Of a DNA stretch of 64,000 nucleotides, positions 43,070-55,173 are shown in pieces (position 1 is the first letter of the stretch; each line of letters begins with the position of its first letter). Below the pieces are notes generated by a model that was not told where the DNA came from, ran no database searches, and saw only the letters and a program-made list of their open reading frames with translations. Source of the DNA: Pyrus communis (taxonomy: Eukaryota; Streptophyta; Magnoliopsida; Rosales; Rosaceae); assembly GCF_963583255.1 (NCBI RefSeq), contig NC_084806.1, positions 27,066,735 to 27,130,734 on the forward strand, given 5' to 3'. A program made the translations under genes and the position numbers.

Positions 43070-44600
43070 TAATACTGCTAACCAAGGGAGGAGTAGATCC
43101 CTGTCGTCCCTTTGAGGACCGCATCTGATCATATCCATCACTTAAATAGGATCGTCACCTCCAACAAAACGAAATCGGTCATTAAATTTGATCGATAGTG
43201 AAAATGGGTTTGGTTCCCAAAGTTAGTGTGTAAGCAAGCACTGGTTCACTCTCTTCTCCCATCCTTATTTCGTTGGCCGAATTCTGTGTCTTCAAATTGG
43301 TAATCAAATGCCAGTGGCCGCCACACTGATAAACCTCAAAGGCCAAAAAATCTTTCCAGATTGTCGCCGCTGTCTGTAAAAGGCGCTAACTCCGGTCTTC
43401 AAGATACTTATGAGGTTCAATGGTTTGAAAGAAGAGCTAATTGTGGTAGGGATGCATAATGACCTAGTTTTGTGATGTGCGAGGCAGCAATAAATTCAGG
43501 ACGACACCGGGCGGGATTATGATCATCCATTTTATATTTAAGGGCAATTCCGGGAAAGGAACTCTTGGTTCAGATATATCGCCCTCTCAGTTCCCCTCTA
43601 CCAAGAGAAGGTCCGTATACCTTGTCCTAACCAGGACAGTCGGTGATGTAAGCAAGCCACCGAAAAGTAGATCGAGACTGAAAGAAGTAACGAGTATTAA
43701 TGCTTTTTCGGATGTGTAGAGAACGCGAAATTCGAATAAGCCCACTCTGGCATGATACCACTCATTTAAGCATTCGGAGCAGAAGATAGTACGGATGAAA
43801 GTAAGAGTAAGGTTGCAACGACCAATTTGTAAATGCAGAAGGATCTCCTTCCATAGCTGCGACAAGGGAAATCTCAACCCCAAATCAAGGTAACAAGGAT
43901 GGATCCTGGTATAAGGACGAAGGGGATCAAGGGTGGGGGAAGATTGTAGGTCACATCATTGGTGTCTTCCAACTCGACACGACACCCGTTGAAGAGATGA
44001 CTACGACCCGCGAGAAAGGCTTCTTCCTCACCCTTATTATGAACCCTGACCATGTTTGGGGTTATCTAGAACAGCAGGTTGAGTAGGTTAGGCAGAGGAA
44101 CTAGCGGCCATGATTTTGTTTGAATACAGGAAGGGTAACAAAGAAGATATTTCAAATCATCCTACCGTTAAATACGGATTGGTTCGTCTCAAGATCAATT
44201 GACTCGACTCTTGTGTCTTTAGGGTACGATATCGAAGGCGATTTCTTGTATTTTGCGCACACGCAACAGGTGCGATGCATCATCATTACGGGGTCTGAGG
44301 GATGGAGTTCAAGGCAGCCCATTCAAAACTGAAAACGTTGCTACTTCAGATCCAAAAGTTGCATCATTTGCAAAAATTTGAAGACCAAATGGTACGTATT
44401 CTAGCTTACTCCGAAAGATATGGTCTTTAGTTAACAATCCATCGTCAAAGGATATGGGTTGCCTCTCAGACGGATCGTTAGGGGCAATTATGGGACCATG
44501 ATTTTCTAGGGCCGGAGTAAGTTTGATCCAAGTACAGTTACCTCAGAAATCCAATCATGGACTCACCAGCTATGAGCGGAGCTGTATCAGATGGAGTAGC
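43070..44600. other. Compositionally distinct block, possible organellar (mitochondrial) insertion
   Basis: Base composition becomes balanced, with few A/T runs, and the texture (GGCAATTCCGGGAAAGGAAC, AAGCAAGCCACCGAAAAGTA, TCTGAGGGATGGAGTTCAAG) resembles plant mitochondrial intergenic DNA. There are short open frames on both strands (43477-43719 +, 43587-43883 -, 44120-44332 +) without recognised domains. I could not match it to a known mitochondrial gene. Confidence 0.3.
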
Positions 44601-45959
44601 GATGCCACCATCACTCTACTCTAGGACATTAGGCAAAGTCTAGATGACCATGCTTATCCTACAAGACACGCGATCTAATCCGAATATGGACACAATTAGA
44701 TCTTATAAGTCATGGTGTTCCTACAAACTAGGGATTGGCGTATACCATAAGTAATCACAAGAGGGTGCAATATCTACTTCTAGATTTCCTCTAGAATTCT
44801 CTGAGCTTAGAACGAGAATTTTATCCTAAAAGGGTTTCTCCCCACAGTATGAATACACCCACCTAAGGTTCATCTATGGTAACGCAATCTAAACACTTGC
44901 ATTCTCTTGCCATTGCTTGATTCTAAAATCATTCACTAACTTGACTATCTAAAAGCCTTTGGCCAACACATCATCTCCCCCTTCCCCCGGGTCTTAGGCT
45001 GGCTCATTGTTGGGTACTATTTTGCAGGTTGCTCAAATTTACTCGAATTTGCGCTCGACCACCGCTCACGGAGGTGCGCGAATTTGGTTCCAACACACAT
45101 CATGCTACACTTGTATAAATAGGCTTCTCACACGTAGTTGCCACAACCATTAACTCCATAGAAAAAAAGGCATTCTACTTCTCAGATAGCCAAAAAAAAT
45201 TCACAACACATACATGTCCAAGCTCAGACATGAAACTGAAGGTTTTAACATCAAGTTCGTACAACGTGGAACCTCCTTACTTTCGAGGTCACCCAAGGCA
45301 AATCCTACATCATCGTTTAGCTCTGTTGACTCAGAGATGCCACAAAAAAATATAGATCAGGTCTATGGAAGACTTGATACGAGACGGTGTTGCCGAGTAG
45401 TGCAAGCACAAGCTGATGAAGGCAGAAAAAGAGCTTGTGGACCTCCACAGTAAAGCCAACGAAGCGCTCTATTGTGCAAGCAAGTAGAAAATGAAGGCTA
45501 CCACATTTGGAGAAAGGATCCCATTATTAAATTTTCAATTGTCGTAGAAGCGTCGCGACCATATTGAGTGTTATAAGCATTCCGGGGAGGGAAATGCCAA
45601 AATGAAGGAGGAACGCAACAAAAGGTTTGAAGATTTTCGTCAAGTAGTGAAGGAAAAGGAACCAAATGAACCACAATGGGATTCTATAACAGTGTAGGAG
45701 GTCAAATCTTATAATAAAATTTGGTATTGGTGATCGTTGGTGAGGGCTATGGTTAATAGCTATGGTAGAATAAATTTGAAAGCACAACCTACTTGTGGTT
45801 GACTTGAAATGTTTAATCAATATAACATAGTTGTACAATGTATTTGCTTGTTATTATATGATAATAAACATGAGAACTATGTATCTTTGTTATCTTGGGC
45901 ACCTACCATGTCCTAAACTACCTTAATGCGAAGACTATCAAATATGAAAATACGCACTA
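44601..45959. other. Unassigned; possible retroelement leader
   Basis: A TATA-like TGTATAAATAGGC lies near 45112, followed about 100 bases later by a short frame (45214-45453, +) with no recognisable domain; downstream frames show gag-like Lys/Glu-rich words but no motif. It may be an LTR/leader fragment. Not called a gene. Confidence 0.3.
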
Positions 45960-46065
45960 TATACACTGTATGTAAACGATATGCACATTGTATGCATACG
46001 ATATGCACATGATATGTACACTATATGCACATGATATGTACACTACATGCAGATCCTATGCACAA
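45955..46065. repeat. Tandem repeat of GATATGCACAT / GATATGTACACTAT words
   Basis: About eight imperfect 10-22-base units of alternating purine-pyrimidine sequence. Confidence 0.75.
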
Positions 46066-46130
46066 AACTAAAGATCGGGTAGAGAGCTACTTTTGGCATT
46101 TATAAGACAATTTAACGGCATGTTATTGCT

Positions 46131-46250
46131 ATAGTGCGTACAACTATAACATAATCCACAACGATCACATATATAAGGTTACGGTAACATATAGTGGATA
46201 CAATTACAGCATAATCCATAACGATCACATATATAAGGTTACAATGACAA
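46131..46250. repeat. 60-bp tandem duplication
   Basis: Units 46131-46190 and 46191-46250 share ATAATCCA-AACGATCACA and TATATAAGGTTAC in exact register. Confidence 0.88.
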
Positions 46251-47326
46251 TTTGCAAGTCTTGTTCCATATATCAACAACCACTTAACCGGGCACGTGGA
46301 AAACATGAAACTTGGTGTCACTTATTTTATGGACACGCATGACCCTTAAAGTCCTCTAACCTTTTTCTTAATTTTGTTTTTCACCAAGGCCGGGCCACAA
46401 CTAGGTTGTGGTCATACTCGCTAAATTTCGGGGCACAACATACGTGCATCATAACTAGTGAACATTCCCGCTTCTCATGTTATGGGAAAATTTTCTCGAA
46501 TTTCACAAATTTCTACAATTAGACACTTAAAACAGAAATCGGAACATACCCAATATTCTAGCACGTCAAAAATAAAGTTTTTTCCACAACCCATAGCCCC
46601 CAACATGAAACACAAACCTTAATTGAACTTCCAAATATAAATTCACTTTACAAACAACCTATATATTCCATAAATCATTGATATAGGAACTTGGAATTAA
46701 ACACCCTACCTTACTAGCCTCCAAACTGAGCAGATGCCTAAGGTGCCCAAATATGCCTACCGAAGCTTCAGTCCCTGGAAAAAATGAAACTTTCTAGCCA
46801 AAATGGAAAATATGGTACAAATGTCCTATCCTTAAGGATGGAAGAATTTGGTGTGTTTGGTTATCGAAGAATAACACACATAGCTCAGAGATCTGACCTC
46901 AAACCCAAAAACCCTGACCTTACTTTTCTCACATCTCTCTCGACATCCTTGTGTTTGAGACTAGAGCTCTGAGCTCAACCAAAAACCCAGGGCTCACTCT
47001 TCTCACCTCTCTCTCGACTTTCCTTTCTTCGAAATCAAAGCTCACACATCTGAGCTCAATACGTGGTGAATTGCCCTGATAAATATGGTTTTCATCTTCT
47101 ATCCACTACAATCTAAAGTTCAAACTTTCTCTCTCCTTTTAATGTAGTTTACTGTAGTAATATCGCTTGCAATAAAAAAGTATTTATTATATAAAAAATC
47201 TTGAATGGAATGGAACATAATTAATTAAAAAAACTATATTCTTTACTGAATATCGGTTAAATTGTGCTCCTTGCTACAATCTTCCCTTTTTTCTTTTTAT
47301 CTTAATTTTTTTAATAATAAGGGGGT
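46251..47326. other. Intergenic with a worn about 85-bp tandem repeat
   Basis: About 46886-46970 and 46971-47057 share CTGA(C/G)CTCAA-C-AAAACCC, CTTCTCAC-TCTCTCTCGAC and a GAGCTC-rich end. No gene recognised. Confidence 0.5.
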
Positions 47327-47638
47327 ATGCCGCCATACATTGATCGTAGACCCATGCAACCCCAAAATACAATGAGGGCGGCAATACTTTTGGTCTCTGC
47401 GTCAAATGGTATGCCAAAGCAGAGCCGTTTGCCCTCAGGTAATGCATCCATAGAAGTTCAAACTCGAGTTAGAAGTTCTAAACCTTGCTCGCTTTTTGCT
47501 GGACCAACTCCTTATAGAGTAAAAAAAAGAAAAATACAGGGAGAATATATAAAACGAGCAACCAGCAGCTCTGATAGGCCGACAGCACGACCCACAGTTG
47601 GACAAGGAAGGAAGTTGCCAAGTGGTGAAAGCTAAGCT
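47327..47638 (+). other. Possible gene fragment, 102-codon plus-strand frame
   Basis: The frame opens at ATG near 47327 and ends with TAA at 47633-47635. The product would be basic and low in hydrophobics, with Arg/Lys/Ser patches (PYRVKKRKIQ, SSSDRPTARPTV). No family recognised. Balanced composition and absence of repeats distinguish it from neighbours, so it may be a last exon or a captured/retrocopied exon. Whether it is expressed cannot be told. Confidence 0.35.
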
Positions 47639-47789
47639 TCATATTGAGAAGTTGAGATGCACGGGAGCACGAGTGATGTTATTTCACACAAAAGATCAAG
47701 CAATACAGCTGTTTGAGAACAACAGCTATATATGCCCAACTGCCAAATTTCCCATGCAACAAAGTGGTTCATAATTCATGGTGTTAGGT

Positions 47790-48085
47790 TAACAACAAGC
47801 TTTACTTCCTTTTCTAGCAAGTTTGATATTTCTTCCATCAAAAGTTGGCTCTGTAATAACTTGTAATCCGTGAGCCTGAAGAGAACTGCTACTAGCTGCA
47901 CTTTTTAATGCCACAAATTTGTTTCCACACAAGTTTTGCGGACCCTCAGTTGCATTATTTGCAATCTCCGGGTCAACTCACGTTGCACCGTTGACCCAAC
48001 CAAAAATTTCTTTCATTTCTTGTATGTCAACATCGGTACGGTGCTTGCGATCTTTGTACCTGTTTTTTGATGAAGACAGAAGAAC
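47790..48085 (-). pseudogene. Possible minus-strand coding relic
   Basis: A minus-strand frame reads through words such as SSSKNRYKDRKHRTDVDIQE, MKEIFGWVNGAT, then a stop, then VDPEIANNATEGPQNLCGNK and LQVITEPTFDGRNIKLARKG. It looks like protein-coding sequence with one nonsense codon, but I do not recognise the family. It could be an exon of a host gene or a helitron-captured fragment. Confidence 0.3.
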
Positions 48086-48486
48086 TTTAATAATTTTTTG
48101 TTTTTTTCTTTGCTAAATTAGTCAAAAGGATTCTTTTGATTAAATTCCATTTTAGTTTTAGGTTTTATTATTAGTGTTAAAGATAGAGGGAAAGCATAAG
48201 GGGAAAAATAGAGACGGGGAAGGATGGAGGGAGGGTGATGGAAAGGAAGAGGGAGAAACATAGGAATTCTATGAAACAAATAGCATATTTACTTAATATC
48301 CATGAGGTAAGGAACAAATTGGAGAACTTAAATAAACCAAGTAAGAAAAGAGAATATGATTACTTAATATCTATTTGGTATCATATTGCTGATTTGCAGG
48401 TATTGGGCTGTGAACTATAAAGAGATATCCACACTTTTTGGATTTCATATGTTTTAATAGATATCACAGAAGTTAAGAATGAAAAT
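48086..48486. other. AT-rich flank of the gypsy element, no gene recognised
   Basis: A plus-strand frame at 48235-48420 (Lys/Asn/Glu rich) has no recognised domain. Confidence 0.4.
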
Positions 48487-48929
48487 TGTCACGCCCCGAT
48501 CCTAATGTCCGAGTGATATCGGGATGTTCACGTGCTGGCCGACACCCAAAGGTGACGCAAGCCATTTAATGAATGCATATGTTAAGAACATGTAAATCAT
48601 GTGTATAAATTTCGTTGGAACTACATAAAATAATATACTAATATCCAACACATATCGTTGGAAAAGACCTACTAGGGTACGATATGATGTTTATGAATTG
48701 TAGCAAAATAATAAGAGGTGACTATTCATTCCTGCATGAAGATAGTGATAGTGCATGACATGTTCAGAGCATACATCTAATTCAGAATACAATAGAAGGT
48801 GTTATTACAATGATGTCAAAGCAGAGATGATGGCACGATATCACTGCTAGGGGAAAGCCTCGTAGCACGGAACGTAAGCCTCGTTCATATGTCCTGAGGG
48901 GGCACAAAACAAACATGAGTGGACCAAGT

Positions 48930-48981
<52 letters not shown>

Positions 48982-50656
48982 GAAACAGTTATTCAACATA
49001 CTAACCCCTAAAGTTCATGAGAACTAATAGCATAATATTTGATAGGTTTTCCGAAACCCTAGCATGCCATAAAAACTTTCATGAAACATATATCGTATAA
49101 TGTGCTAAATAGTGGCATCTTAGTCACCCGTGGTGTTCAATAATTATATCTCCTGGCCCAAAGCCAACAATTATCTTCGCTCGTAGGTAGAATAGGGGCC
49201 ACTAGCTAAGCACAAAAACATTGAATATACTCTTTCCAAACATAGGTACATATATCTCAAAAACATCTTCATAACATATAGCCATCCATCATATATACTA
49301 TAAAGAAGTGTAAAAACAAGTTCATAAGTAGTATACAGTCATCCATCATATATACTACAAAGAACATAAGTTCGGAAAAATATGGTATTCCAAAATATTT
49401 GTGGTAAGCATGATAATCATAAAGTGTAAATCTAATTTACCCATAAAACGTTTTGTAAAACGTAACCATTAAATCATGCTTTTCATGTATGCATTCATAC
49501 TATTAAAACATGCATTTTAGAAGGGGTCCACTTACAAATACTCCGTCGTCGAATAGCCATACGAAATAGGAATGACGGAATCGCCGCTAATAATTGCACC
49601 TAAGCACATAAAGGGTACAATTAACAAAACTATACTCAAATGATTGAATTTCGGTAAACGGACATCATAAACGGGTTTGAGTCATCGAAAAGCATAAAAG
49701 GGGACCTTGGGTGCCCCCACGTGCCGTCGCAAGGTGCTGGCTCCAGTGGCCACGCGATGCCGCACACACCGCCGTGGATCGCCAAAAAATTTGCCAACGC
49801 CGTCGTGGACGGTGGCGTGTGTGCTCCACGTGCCAGCACCGGTAAGCACCCACACACAGGCTCACGCGCAGCTGGGCTGTTAGGTTGGATGGGTTTGGGC
49901 CTAGGTTCTTGGGCTTAAAGGTTTAGGCCTCATGGGCTTAAGGTCAACGGGCCCAAGGTCCGGGTTCTCATGGCCCAAAAGCCCTAGTTGAATGGCCTAA
50001 GGGCCTCAATCTAAAGCGTTTAGGTTTAGATTACGAAAGGGTTTAGGGTTGGGGTTTTAGCAGGCCAAAGGCCAGATGTTGGTCACGGCCCGAAGGGCCT
50101 TAACTCAAAGGGTTTGGGTTTAGGTTGCCCTAAGGCTTATGGCTCAAGCTCAACAGCTTGAAGGCCCGGTTCTACATGGCCCCAAGGGCTTGGTCCGTTT
50201 CTCGATGGGAAAGAAGGCCATATCCTTTCTAGCTCAGGTCGCCGTCAACACTTACTCTTAGGCTACAAACTAGGTACCAAAATGAAGCTAGAGACGAGAG
50301 GGAGTGAGTAGGTACCTTTGATTTGTCGTGGGGTGGCTGGAGTTGGTCGAAATATGGGTTCAAAGTCTCGAGACTTGCCAGACCTGGGTTGGGTGTCTTA
50401 TGGGTGTCCCGAAGCTTCACAAAGACGAAAAGAGAAAAAGAGAAGGTCCACGATGGTGGTGGTGGTGGTGTTGTCGGCGCCAGGGGCAAATGAGGGAAAA
50501 TGAGAGGGTCCGAGAGAGAGATGAGAGTGAGTGTGTGAGAGAGAGTAAGAAAAGGTTGACTCGGGGATGAGGAAAGAAAGAGAAAGAGTGAGTGCTTACC
50601 ACGTGGCAAGCAGAGAGAGGTGAAGAAGTTGAAGGAAAATATAATAAGGGGATTCG
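48487..50656 (-). repeat. Gypsy 3' LTR, truncated, about 2170 bp
   Basis: It matches the 5' LTR from TGTCACGCCCC up to AATAAGGGGAT near 50655, then runs directly into pol C-terminal sequence; about 100 bp of U3 and the polypurine tract are missing. It carries a long (AT)n at 48932-48977. Confidence 0.85.
48932..48977. repeat. (AT)n microsatellite in the gypsy 3' LTR
   Basis: About 22 AT dinucleotides. The homologous place in the 5' LTR (about 55619-55637) has about nine. Confidence 0.95.
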
Positions 50657-50831
50657 ACACATAACTCTGGCTTCTGACATAACTCGCATCCTGATTCACT
50701 TCCAATGGTTCCGGCTGAATAATATGAGAGGGATCCGGCACATACCTTCGAAGCATGGAAACATGAAAAACGTTGTGAATTTGTGCCAACTCTGGTGGTA
50801 GCTCTAATCTATAAGCAACTGCACCAATCAT
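50229..50831 (-). other. Chimeric frame: pol C terminus fused to LTR sequence
   Basis: A 200-codon minus-strand frame begins with YRLELPPEL...VFHVSMLRRYVPDPSH (pol end) and continues through the deletion junction into LTR U3 sequence (Ser/Pro/Leu-rich). It exists because the deletion removed the pol stop, the polypurine tract and the LTR start. A chance product, not a gene with a known role. Confidence 0.6.
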
Positions 50832-53800
50832 CTCCGTAATCTAGTAAGGGCTAACATATCTAGGGCTCAGCTTCCTTCGCTTACCAAATCGAACCACACC
50901 ATTCCAAAGAGACAACTTCAAGAAGACAAAGTCACCGATCTTATACTCGCGGTCTTGGAATATCGGTCTATAATGCTCTTCTATCAGTCTTGTGTTGTCT
51001 TCAGCTTTCTCTTAATTAGCTGGATGTTAGTATTAGTAATGCCAACAATTTCTGGCCCCACTGACACTCGTTCACAGACCTCTGACCAACACAACAATGT
51101 CTGGCACGTCTTCCCATACAGTGCCTCAAATGGTGCCATGCCGATATTAGAGTGATAATTGTTGTTGTAGGCAAATTCAACCAACGACAAATAACTATCC
51201 CAGCTACCTTTTCACTGGAGAACAGACACTCTTAACATATCCTCTAAGGTCTAAATCGTCCTCTCCGATTGACCATCAGTTTGTGGATGATAGGCAGTGC
51301 TATACAACAATTAAGTATCCATGGCGGCATTAAAATCTCTCCAAAAATTGGAGGTGAACATTGGATCTCTATCCGAAAAGATAGTGACGGGTACACCATA
51401 AAGCTTGACAATATTATCAATGAACAGTTTTGCCAGCTTCTTTAGTAAGTGGGTTTGTCGAACAAGTAGGAAGTAAGCAGTCTTGGTAAGTCAGTCCACA
51501 ATCACCCAAATGCCATCAAATCTCGATTGCATCCTTGGCAAACCGTACATGAAATCCATGGTGATGTCTTCCCACTTCCATGGTGGCATCGGGAGATTCT
51601 GCATTAGCCCCTCAAATCTTTGTCTCTCTGCCTTGACCTGCTGGCAGATAATGCTTCTCTTCGCATAATCTGCCACATCCCATTTCATCCTAAACTAGTA
51701 ATAGAATGGACAGATAGTGTGATCTGTCTCTACAGATTTTCAAATCTCGTCTCAATCGATCCAGTACCTGTTTCTTTAGGTTCGCACATTGTGGATCAAG
51801 CTCTTGAGCTTCCCTAACCATATCCACCAAGATAAACCTAACCAGGAAGTGTGCCAATAATGCCCTCTGTGAGTCTGGCTTCACTGTAACACCAGTTTCT
51901 CGAAGAGAAAACATTAGCAGAACATGGATAGCTTGAAGGGAGGCAAGTTGTCCATGAGATCTTCAGCTTAGTGCATCCGCTACTATATTGGCGTGTCCAG
52001 GATGATACTCGATAGTGCAGTCATAGTCACTAATAAGCTCTATCCACCTTCTCTGCCTTAAGTTCAATTCTTTCTAATGAAAACATGTTTCAGGCTCTTG
52101 TGATCAGTGAATATGCGACACTTCTCGTTGTACAATTTTTAGAGCAAATACCACTTCTTCGAGTTCCAGATCATGAGTGGGGTAATTTCTTTCATGATTC
52201 TTGAGCTGTCTGGAAACATAGGCGATGACTTTCCCATGCTGCATCAGTACACAACCCATTCACAATCATCATCCCACTCAAAAGAGCAAGGACGGAAGCC
52301 TGAGTAAGACGCTGCTTAAGCTCCTAGAAACTTCATTCATAATCAGCACCCCAATCGAATTTGATCCCTTTCCGAGTCAACTTAGTAAGAGGTGGGGCAA
52401 TTGCTGAGAAATCCTGCACAAAGCGTTGATAATAGCCTGTCAGCCTAAGGAAGCTCCTCACTGCAGTAACTTTCCTCAGTTGTTCCCATTTAGACACTGC
52501 CTAAACCTTCTAAAGGTCCACACTAATTCCCTCTACAAAGACCACATGTTCGAGGAAACTAATCCAGTTTAACCAAAACTGACATTTAATGAACTTTGCA
52601 TACAGCTGATGATTTCTCAGCCTCTCCAACACCAGCCTCAAATGCTTCATGTACTTAACATTACTTTTGGAATATATTAAGATGTCATCAATCAACACAA
52701 TCACAAACCGATCCAGATAAGGTTTGAAGACTCTGTTCATCAAATCCATGAATGCTGCAGGTGCATTTGTTAACCCAAAAGGCATGACACAAAACTCATG
52801 GTGTACATACCTAGTGCGGAAGGCAATTTTCGGCACATCTTCATCCTCGATCAGTAACTGGTGATAACCCAAATGAAGATCGATCTTACAAAATACCTGA
52901 GCACCCTTCAGTTAGTCAAACAAGTCATCGATTCAAGGCAGAGGATAACTGTTCTTCACCATTATCCAATTCAGCTACCTATAGTCAATGTAAAGTCTCA
53001 TCAACCCACCCTTCATTCTTTCTAACAAACAAGACAGGAGCGCTCCAGGGTGACATGTTGGGCTGGATGTAACCCTTATCAACAAGCTCCTAGAGTTGAA
53101 TCTTCACAAGCTCCTAGAGTTGAATCTTCAATTCCCTCAACTCCATTGGTGCCATACGATATGGTGGTAAGGAGATAGGGTTGGTACCTGAAAGTAAATC
53201 AATGCTAAATTCAATTTCCCTCATAGGTGGTAATCTTGGCAAATCCTCAGGAAACACATTGGTGAATTTATTCACCACTGGCATATCTTCAGAACACAAA
53301 GAAGGTTTACCTCGTGTAACCACATGGGCTAAGAATCTCATACATCCTTTCTGCAATAACTTAGTCGCCTGGATGGCATAAATAATACTATTTGGAATGA
53401 TTCATCCCTCACCCTGAAACATGATCGACGATCGTCCAGGCCAATTGGATGTCACAAATTTCTCCCTACAACATGGTTCTTGGATAGCCAATCCATTCCC
53501 AAGATGACATCGAACTCCGCAAGTTTGAAGGGAATTAAATTAGTCTCCATGAGTTCCCCTTCAACTATGACCGGGCAATCCCTATACTCCCACTGTGCAC
53601 ATAAAAGATCTTTGGGTGGCATTTGTACAAGCATATCAAAATTGAGCGGTGTAGGTTGTGAGTTTACAACCTGTGCACATGATGGAGAGACAAATGATTA
53701 AGTGGCTCCTGGATTAATTAGAACTCTAGCCTAATTACCACACACAAGTAATGTACCAGTAATGACACTGAGGTCCTGCTTCGCCTCCTGCTGAGTCATG

Positions 53801-55030
53801 GTGTTGATACGCCCATAGACCTGACATCTCGCTCCACTGTTACGATAGCCTCCAGTCTTAGGACCCTAGTTGTTACGGCCCAATCTGTTCCCCAGAGTAT
53901 GACTACTCGAAGCTACTCCAGAGTATTATAGCTGTCACCGAGCAGAAAACTAGGTATTATGACTACCACTACCTCTATAACTCTAATTAGTCAAATAGTC
54001 ACCCTCACCGTAACCTGAAGTACTCGGATTATTACTACCACCGTAACCTAAACCAAACGCATAACTCTCTGGTGGTGGTACCGAATGGCAATTAAGGATA
54101 TAGTGCCTCGTGCCACCACACATGGCAGAATTCACCCTGCAATCTCCTCGATGGCGCAAACCAAACTACGTACAAGTCATGACTATTGGATTGAAATGGT
54201 TGAAAGATCGCCTAGCCGACTCACTACCTGAGCCCTCACTAGATGATCTCAAACCCTAACCCTGTCATTTGAACGAATGAAAGTGTCTAGGGTCGAAGGG
54301 GTAAGAAGAGGTAGAGGGCTCCCTCATACTCCAGGATCGGAATCCACGACCCTGCTGATTCTAATTCCGAGGTCGGTTCTGGCTTCAAGGCTGGTTCTGA
54401 CTCTGAGGCTAATCCTGGTTAAGACTAGCCCATCTCGTCTGTTTAATCCTCAAGGCCGTCTTAATCATATCATAGTAGGATCTATGCCTCTGTGATGCCA
54501 GAAGCTCGTGATAGTCCAGGTTTATTGCAATCAGTAATTGAATGGTCATCTCCCGCTGGTTCTCATAGGTTCCCTCATGGTGTCTCGAGAGGTGCCGAAA
54601 AGTGCTATCAAATTCTGTAATGCTCAGATCGCCTTAGCGAAACTCTAAGAACTCATGTCTCTTCCTTAACTGATAACTGGAGCTCAAAAAGTGTGCGCTA
54701 AAAAGTCTCCTGAATGTAGCCCAAGCCATCCTAGAATTAGGTGGACGAGAACCCCTCGCTGACTCCCACCAAAACCTTGCGTCCCCCTAAAGGAAGTAAC
54801 CAGCGGTATTTGCCCATTCAAACGCTGGGCATTTCATGCTCTCTAAAGTATCCTCCATTTTCTCAAACCAATCCTTAGCCTCCTGGCAGGCTCCAACTAC
54901 CCTAAGGTCCGTAACGCCATGGCTACGAGCAATCTCCATGTATGTATGACTAGGCCTGCTACTAGCAGGAAAAGCCTTCTGTAAAGCAGAGGTTAACTGC
55001 TAAATTCCTCTCACTATGCCAAAATGAGGT
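50657..55030 (-). pseudogene. Gypsy gag-pol polyprotein, multiply broken
   Basis: Minus-strand order: gag core with DWFEKMEDTLESM, RFWWESARG and RLFSAHFL (about 54640-54910); knuckle-like CGGTRHYILNCH (about 54090-54125); protease around VLINPGAT (53700-53730; Asn in place of the catalytic Asp, stop right after) and FDVILGMDWLS (about 53480); RT with [20 protein letters not shown] (52770) and [10 protein letters not shown] (about 52680); RNase H/connection (about 51960-52480); integrase with CQQVKAERQRFEGLMQNLP, WEDITMDFMYGLP and FSDRDPMFTSNFW (50980-51690); pol C terminus YRLELPPELAQIHNVFHVS (about 50770-50825). More than a dozen in-frame stops were noticed. Confidence 0.88.
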
Positions 55031-55173
55031 CATCGAGGTACATTCCCACCAGGATGGTCCATAATTATGATAAAAGGCAAACAAGATTTAGAAAGACGAA
55101 AGATTATGGATACAAGAAAGCTTATGACTACCAAATATAAGAATGAAGTCCTAAGTATGCTCTGATACCAATT

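Noticed and set aside
45214..45453. 79-codon plus-strand frame as a host gene
   Set aside because: No recognisable domain, no splice context, repeats nearby; evidence too thin.
31916..50656. Pairing the 31916 LTR with the 48487 LTR as one element
   Set aside because: FDC2 and unrelated DNA lie between, polarity and flanks do not fit, and 48487 pairs with 55174 with an AAAT duplication.
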